From Euryarchaeota archaeon TMED132 (GTDB taxonomy: Archaea > Thermoplasmatota > Poseidoniia > Poseidoniales > Poseidoniaceae), in contig NHGH02000028.1 of the NCBI GenBank assembly GCA_002172355.2, positions 1-5,112 of the forward strand: DNA of 5,112 bases, written 5' to 3'. How positions within the stretch are numbered: the stretch's first letter is position 1; the number at the start of each line of letters is the position of its first letter. Both the position numbers and the translations under genes were made by a program. Shown here piece by piece: positions 4,083-5,112 of this stretch. The notes under the pieces were generated by a model. That model was not told where the DNA came from and made no database searches. It saw only the letters and a program-made list of their open reading frames with translations.

Positions 4083-5112
4083 ACTTATCTGAAGAGTGAT
4101 AATACTCTGACAGACCTGGTACTGAACCTAGGAGGTCTGAGTAACTCGCAAGATGGTTCTGGCTGTTTCCAGCTTTCAATCCATAACCTTTCGAAGTTAC
4201 TGAAGATAGAATCTCTCCGCCACATTGATTCATAGGAATATCAGCAACTTGGTGGGTTACCATGTTGTAACATCCTGTGTAATTTTGACCACCCATAGGG
4301 TAGTTTTCAATCCACATCTCATCATTCCAACTTAGCATTGCATTCAATATTGCATTACGAGTATGTATGTCTAAAAGTTCAGGGTTATACATTACCGGAT
4401 GGCTTGGAGATTGTCCAAATGATGGTAGTTGGACATATTGATCCATTGGAAGACACCAGTCTTCATTCTCAGAAGCATTATCATCGCCACAGTATTTTTC
4501 AACTGTACTGAAATCGTCTCCCTTAGCAAAAGCAACATCCCCGTATCCTTCACTCAGGCACTCAATAGCACCACTATACCCCGAGTATAAGGCTCCGGAA
4601 TCAGGAATTGATGCCGGATTTCCATTACTTGCTGAGCCATCGAAATGGTTGTCAATAGTCGTTCTAAGTGAGTTTACATCTGTATTATCTCCTACAGCAG
4701 TAACATATCCGTTCTTAATTAGATACCCCATTGGCATCAACATTCCAGCAGATTTTAGCCATCCTGTGTGACAAGAGGTCTTTCCTGTCATCAATGCAAA
4801 CGGATCTGTGGAGTCATCTCCATCCAAGTGAGCATTAGCGATATCTGAACCGTTTAGAACCCATGCAGATGCATTGTAGTGTGTCGCTCCTTCCATGGTT
4901 GTGGTTTCAACAGCCAATACAGAAAGTCCATATTGTTTCCAACCAATCCAAGCAGGACCGCCTTCCATGAAACCAATATCTGCATTTCCAAATCTTAGTG
5001 CTTGAATAATCATTCCTTCAGAAGATACATCATACAGATTAACATTAACTCCAAGGTCGGATGCTAGTCTATCTGCCATTCCTTGTGCATTTGCATTTGC
5101 ACTAGCATCATC
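4045..5112 (-). CDS. Transferrin-like periplasmic-binding-protein (PhnD/transferrin superfamily) of an ABC importer, N-terminus missing
   Basis: The frame stays open to the right edge (11 further codons, DDASANANAQG, before the Met at 5079), so the start, signal peptide and any lipid anchor lie outside. Counting that Met as 1, the N-terminal lobe has the PhnD-like pattern LGVNVNLY...ALRFGNADIGF. Unlike ordinary PhnD, it then shows transferrin-lobe motifs: GKTSCHTGWLKSAG (99-112), GYSGAIECL (167-175), GDVAFAKGD (180-188) and SPSHPV (224-229). By alignment from memory with human transferrin's N-lobe, the ligands D63, Y95, Y188 and H249 correspond to E39, Y68, Y168 and H227. The carbonate anchors T120 and R124 correspond to T105 and K109. 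Six cysteines fit an extracytoplasmic protein; C103 and C174 match a conserved transferrin disulfide. The C-terminal HLASYSDLLGSVPGLSEYY resembles the closing segment of the lobe. It is first in an overlapping operon with PhnC- and PhnE-type subunits, so it is their ligand receptor. Ferric iron with carbonate is my preferred ligand; phosphonate, phosphite or phosphate is the alternative. Confidence 0.9.
   Translation of the reverse strand, partial: DDASANANAQGMADRLASDLGVNVNLYDVSSEGMIIQALRFGNADIGFMEGGPAWIGWKQYGLSVLAVETTTMEGATHYNASAWVLNGSDIANAHLDGDDSTDPFALMTGKTSCHTGWLKSAGMLMPMGYLIKNGYVTAVGDNTDVNSLRTTIDNHFDGSASNGNPASIPDSGALYSGYSGAIECLSEGYGDVAFAKGDDFSTVEKYCGDDNASENEDWCLPMDQYVQLPSFGQSPSHPVMYNPELLDIHTRNAILNAMLSWNDEMWIENYPMGGQNYTGCYNMVTHQVADIPMNQCGGEILSSVTSKGYGLKAGNSQNHLASYSDLLGSVPGLSEYYHSSDKYGITDAETSEQE

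Noticed and set aside
4045..5079. Taking the Met at 5079 as the true start of the binding protein
   Set aside because: The frame is open for 11 more codons to the window edge. The Met lies inside the conserved first lobe, with no signal peptide after it, which an importer receptor needs.
2363..5112. A complete phosphonate-degradation operon
   Set aside because: Only transporter-type genes are present. No C-P lyase, phosphonatase or phosphonopyruvate gene is in the window, so phosphonate use cannot be claimed.
1..5112. CRISPR arrays, insertion sequences, att sites, tRNA or rRNA genes
   Set aside because: No spaced direct repeats, transposase motifs, terminal inverted repeats, cloverleaf-like segments or rRNA stretches were found on reading both strands.

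Overview
The window looks like a piece of an archaeal chromosome, most plausibly a marine Thermoplasmatota-type euryarchaeon such as Marine Group II (Ca. Poseidoniales). The reasons are an archaeal-flavoured endonuclease IV/TIM-barrel protein with a long acidic and lysine-rich tail, weak or absent Shine-Dalgarno sequences, tight gene packing, and a bacterial-type glycerol-3-phosphate dehydrogenase of the kind reported for that group. The lineage is an inference (about 0.6), because no rRNA or universal marker lies in the window.

Layout. Positions 1-2358 are read on the + strand. They hold the 3' part of an endonuclease IV-like gene (cut by the left edge), a complete gpsA, and a 71-residue winged-helix-like protein. 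Positions 2363-5112 are read on the - strand and form one ABC-importer operon. In transcription order it holds a substrate-binding protein (start beyond the right edge), a PhnC-type ATPase and a PhnE-type permease. Consecutive reading frames in this operon overlap by roughly 17-38 bp. The two blocks converge with only 4 bp between stop codons. No intergenic stretch exceeds 100 bp, and I see no RNA genes, insertion sequences or CRISPR array.

How the genes work together. The three - strand genes make a complete importer of the PhnCDE architecture. The most striking point is the binding protein: it carries the motif set of a eukaryotic-type transferrin lobe (SCHTG...K.SAG, GYSGA..CL, GDVAF.K, PSH). 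All four Fe(III)-ligand positions and both carbonate-anchor positions can be placed, with only conservative changes (Asp to Glu, Arg to Lys). This suggests a prokaryotic, ABC-coupled transferrin-like ferric-iron uptake system rather than, or as well as, a phosphonate/phosphate importer. The + strand genes are not obviously linked to it: one is a DNA-repair-type TIM barrel and one makes sn-glycerol 3-phosphate. The small winged-helix protein, preceded by an imperfect palindrome, might be a local regulator.
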